Program-made: the position numbers and the translations under genes
NCBI GenBank assembly: GCA_011049795.1
Contig: DRHD01000188.1
Coordinates: forward strand, 1 to 9,211
Direction: 5' to 3'
From: Porticoccus sp.
GTDB taxonomy: Bacteria > Pseudomonadota > Gammaproteobacteria > Pseudomonadales > Porticoccaceae
DNA: 9,211 nucleotides
In this document: in pieces, positions 7,500 to 9,211 of the stretch
Layout of the letters: every line of letters starts with the position of its first letter
Numbering within the stretch: the stretch's first letter is position 1
Notes under the pieces: generated by a model
The model's input: only the letters and a program-made list of their open reading frames with translations
Database searches by the model: none
What the model was told of the DNA's origin: nothing

Positions 7500-8330
7500 A
7501 TGACGGCAAACAGTCTTCAGGGTAAAGGGGCAAGACGGCAGAATGAACATTTGCCGTTGCGTGAGCGCCTGCGCTGGTTGACTCGCAGTCTGTCCTTGTT
7601 GGCATTGGTTAGTGTTGTGGCTGGGTTGCTGTGGGGTGGCGATCGATTGTTTCAGAAGCTTGATGTGCCGATTGGAGTGATCGGGGTAAAAGGGGAGTTT
7701 ACCCATGTGGATCAGGGGGATGTTCAAGCGATGGTGGAGCCGCTGATCAATGGGGGCATTCTCAGCTTGAACTTGGCAAAAATACGTCACCAGCTGGAGC
7801 TGCACCCCTGGATTGAACAAGTTGCTGTTAGTCGCCAGTGGCCCGGAGGGCTAGTGATCAATGTAGTTGAGGAAGTGGCAATTGCACGATGGGGTGGGCA
7901 TGGTTTTCTAAATAGTCGAGGCGAAATGCTGGAGATTGGAGATAACAGCGATCTAATGCATTTGCCTCTTTTGCAGGGTCAGGTGCATACCGAGCGATCA
8001 TTAATGAAAGCCTACCGAGAAGTGGCTCAGTTGTTGCTGCCATCGGGTTTGAAGATTGTTGCACTGAAGCGAGATGTGCGTGGAGCTTGGTGGCTGAGTC
8101 TTGAAAATGGCCTTGAGTTGGTCGTTGGTCGTGGTCAGGTGATGGAAAAAATGCGTAGGTTTTTGGTGGTTTGGGAGCTGGCGTTAAAAACACAGGTTGG
8201 GCGAATTGCCCGAGTGGATGTCCGTTATGACAACGGTGTTGCTGTGCAGTGGGCAGAAAAAATTTCAGCCGTACAACTGAAAGAAATATCAGTATTAATA
8301 GTGGCACCGGGTCTTCCGGGCCAAGCATGA
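7500..8330 (+). CDS. ftsQ: cell division protein FtsQ
   Basis: FtsQ is the bitopic inner-membrane protein that bridges early and late parts of the divisome by binding FtsB and FtsL. The 276 residues show the family layout: a basic cytoplasmic tail (1-28, rich in Arg), one hydrophobic membrane segment (about 29-47), a POTRA domain (about 57-126) starting IGVIGVKGEFTHVD and continuing through LHPWIEQVAVSRQWPGGLVI, and then the periplasmic beta domain. VVEEVAIARWG (122-132) and the C-terminal RVDVRYDNGVAVQW (238-251) are recognisable FtsQ motifs. KMRRFLVVWELAL (217-229) resembles the Pseudomonas protein as I remember it. ATG 7500 is the natural start although its ribosome site is weak. It lies between ddl and ftsA as in other Gammaproteobacteria, and its stop is nine bases before the ftsA ATG. 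Confidence 0.95.
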   Translation: MTANSLQGKGARRQNEHLPLRERLRWLTRSLSLLALVSVVAGLLWGGDRLFQKLDVPIGVIGVKGEFTHVDQGDVQAMVEPLINGGILSLNLAKIRHQLELHPWIEQVAVSRQWPGGLVINVVEEVAIARWGGHGFLNSRGEMLEIGDNSDLMHLPLLQGQVHTERSLMKAYREVAQLLLPSGLKIVALKRDVRGAWWLSLENGLELVVGRGQVMEKMRRFLVVWELALKTQVGRIARVDVRYDNGVAVQWAEKISAVQLKEISVLIVAPGLPGQA

Positions 8331-8333
8331 GGT
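8329..8333 (+). promoter_or_regulatory. ribosome binding site of ftsA
   Basis: GAGGT overlaps the last two bases of the ftsQ TGA stop and lies six bases before ATG 8340. A ribosome terminating on ftsQ would cover the ftsA initiation region, consistent with coupled translation. Confidence 0.65.
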
Positions 8334-8339
8334 CGAAAA

Positions 8340-9211
8340 ATGGCGAACTCCAATGAAGAGCAATTGATTGTTAGTCTGGATATCGGTACTTCCAAGGTGG
8401 TGTCCATTGTTGGGCAAGCAGGACCCGACGGCTCTCTTGAAATTGTGGGTACCGGGCTGCACCCCTCTTCCGGTTTGAAGAAGGGAGTGGTGGTTAATAT
8501 CGAGTCTACGGTGCATTCCATTCAGCGGGCCATTGAAGAGGCTGAGCTGATGGCGGGTTGCCATATTCATTCTGTTTATGCAGGAATTGCAGGTAGCCAT
8601 ATTCGGAGCCTAAATTCTCACGGAATAGTCGCCATTCGGGATCGCGAAGTATTGCCCCTGGATATTGAGCGAGTGATTGATGCCGCTCGGGCTGTAGCAA
8701 TTCCTGCCGATCAGGAAATACTTCATGTATTGCCGCAAGAATTCATTATTGATAATCAGGAAGGTGTGCGTGAGCCGCTGGGAATGTCGGGTGTACGGTT
8801 GGAATCGAAAGTACATCTAGTGACCTGTGCGGCAAATGCTGCTCAGAACATCAAAAAATGCATTCGCCGGTGTGGGCTTGAAGTAGACGACATTATTCTG
8901 GAGCAACTGGCATCCAGCTATGCAGTGCTCACTGAAGATGAAAAACAGCTGGGTGTGTGTCTGGTGGATATTGGTGGCGGGACAACAGATATCGCCATCT
9001 TTACTGATGGTGCAATTCGCCATACTGGGGTGATCCCCATAGCGGGCGATCAGGTAACTAATGATATTGCGCATGCTTTGCGAACCCCAACTGCTCATGC
9101 GGAAGATCTAAAAATCAAGTACGCCTGTGCTCTGGCTAAATTGGCGGGTCCCGATGAAACCATTAAGGTCCCTAGTGTAGGTGATCGCCCTCCTAGGGAC
9201 TTATCGCGTCA
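8340..9211 (+). CDS. ftsA: cell division protein FtsA, N-terminal 290 residues (3' end outside window)
   Basis: FtsA is the actin-like ATPase that tethers FtsZ filaments to the inner membrane and recruits later division proteins. The frame is open from ATG 8340 to the window end (290 codons plus two bases); the E. coli protein has 420 residues, so roughly 70% is present. Visible features are the phosphate-1 motif SLDIGTSK (12-19), the 1A/1C region with SLNSHGIVAIRDREV (90-104), the FtsA-characteristic LPQEF (131-135) and NQEGVREPLGMSGVR (139-153), the phosphate-2 motif VDIGGGTTDIA (209-219), IPIAGDQVTNDIA (232-244) and PSVGDRPPRDLSR (278-290). These match FtsA rather than MreB or DnaK. The missing part would hold the rest of the actin fold and the C-terminal membrane-targeting helix. 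ftsZ would be expected next, beyond the window. The start is supported by GAGGT six bases upstream. Confidence 0.97.
   Translation, partial: MANSNEEQLIVSLDIGTSKVVSIVGQAGPDGSLEIVGTGLHPSSGLKKGVVVNIESTVHSIQRAIEEAELMAGCHIHSVYAGIAGSHIRSLNSHGIVAIRDREVLPLDIERVIDAARAVAIPADQEILHVLPQEFIIDNQEGVREPLGMSGVRLESKVHLVTCAANAAQNIKKCIRRCGLEVDDIILEQLASSYAVLTEDEKQLGVCLVDIGGGTTDIAIFTDGAIRHTGVIPIAGDQVTNDIAHALRTPTAHAEDLKIKYACALAKLAGPDETIKVPSVGDRPPRDLSR
9166..9202 (+). repeat. inverted repeat inside ftsA
   Basis: GTCCCTAG (9168-9175) is the exact reverse complement of CTAGGGAC (9193-9200), with 17 bases between. As RNA the stem extends to ten pairs (9166-9175 with 9193-9202) including one G-U, and the loop can add three inner pairs around GATC. 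It lies in the codons for the conserved VPSVGDRPPRDLS segment and has no T run, so it is not a terminator. A match of this size can arise by chance in 9 kb. Confidence 0.35.

Noticed and set aside
7858..8328. Minus-strand open frame of 156 codons opposite ftsQ
   Set aside because: It lies wholly antisense to a well-supported ftsQ, its translation is rich in His, Pro and Gln with no recognisable domain, and I saw no ribosome site. It is a shadow frame.
8327..8356. ATGA at the ftsQ stop as a possible ftsA start
   Set aside because: The ATG at 8327 is in a different frame from ftsA and meets TGA after nine codons. The true start is ATG 8340 with GAGGT upstream.
1..9211. A hidden accessory or undescribed system
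   Set aside because: Both strands and all gaps were read. Coding sequence fills almost the entire window with conserved dcw genes, composition looks even by eye, and no insertion, fusion, frameshift or foreign gene was found.

Overview
This window is an uninterrupted, plus-strand segment of the division and cell wall (dcw) cluster of a gammaproteobacterium. The order is murF (3' end) - mraY - murD - ftsW - murG - murC - ddl - ftsQ - ftsA (5' part), the same as in Escherichia coli and Pseudomonas. murB is absent between murC and ddl, as is usual in Gammaproteobacteria. From memory, FtsA, FtsQ and MurG read closer to Pseudomonas than to E. coli, so I infer a Pseudomonadales or Cellvibrionales-type organism. 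Base composition looks near half G+C by eye. Genus cannot be fixed from this sequence alone.

Layout: positions 1-380 hold the MurF C-terminus, and 383-1465 mraY. The gene murD (1484-2833) overlaps ftsW (2830-4014) through an ATGA. The gene murG (3995-5080) overlaps ftsW by 20 bases, and murC (5070-6491) overlaps murG by 11 bases. Then come ddl (6501-7430), a 69-base gap, ftsQ (7500-8330) and ftsA (8340 to the window end, open). The ddl-ftsQ gap is the only sizeable non-coding stretch and contains two small inverted repeats. No stretch of 300 bases lacks a gene. I see no tRNA, rRNA, CRISPR array, insertion sequence or phage gene.

The genes form one functional line. Ddl makes D-Ala-D-Ala, which MurF adds to the UDP-MurNAc-tripeptide. 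MurC and MurD add the first two amino acids of that peptide (L-Ala and D-Glu). MraY moves the finished phospho-MurNAc-pentapeptide onto undecaprenyl phosphate, and MurG adds GlcNAc to give lipid II. FtsW polymerises lipid II at the septum, FtsQ links the division complex, and FtsA anchors FtsZ to the membrane. Tight spacing and overlapping starts indicate co-transcription and translational coupling.

I found no undescribed system here. Every long reading frame on the coding strand is a recognisable, apparently intact housekeeping gene with its key residues in place. The findings are small points (gap hairpins, overlapping starts, inverted repeats in coding sequence, one motif variation), scored low accordingly.
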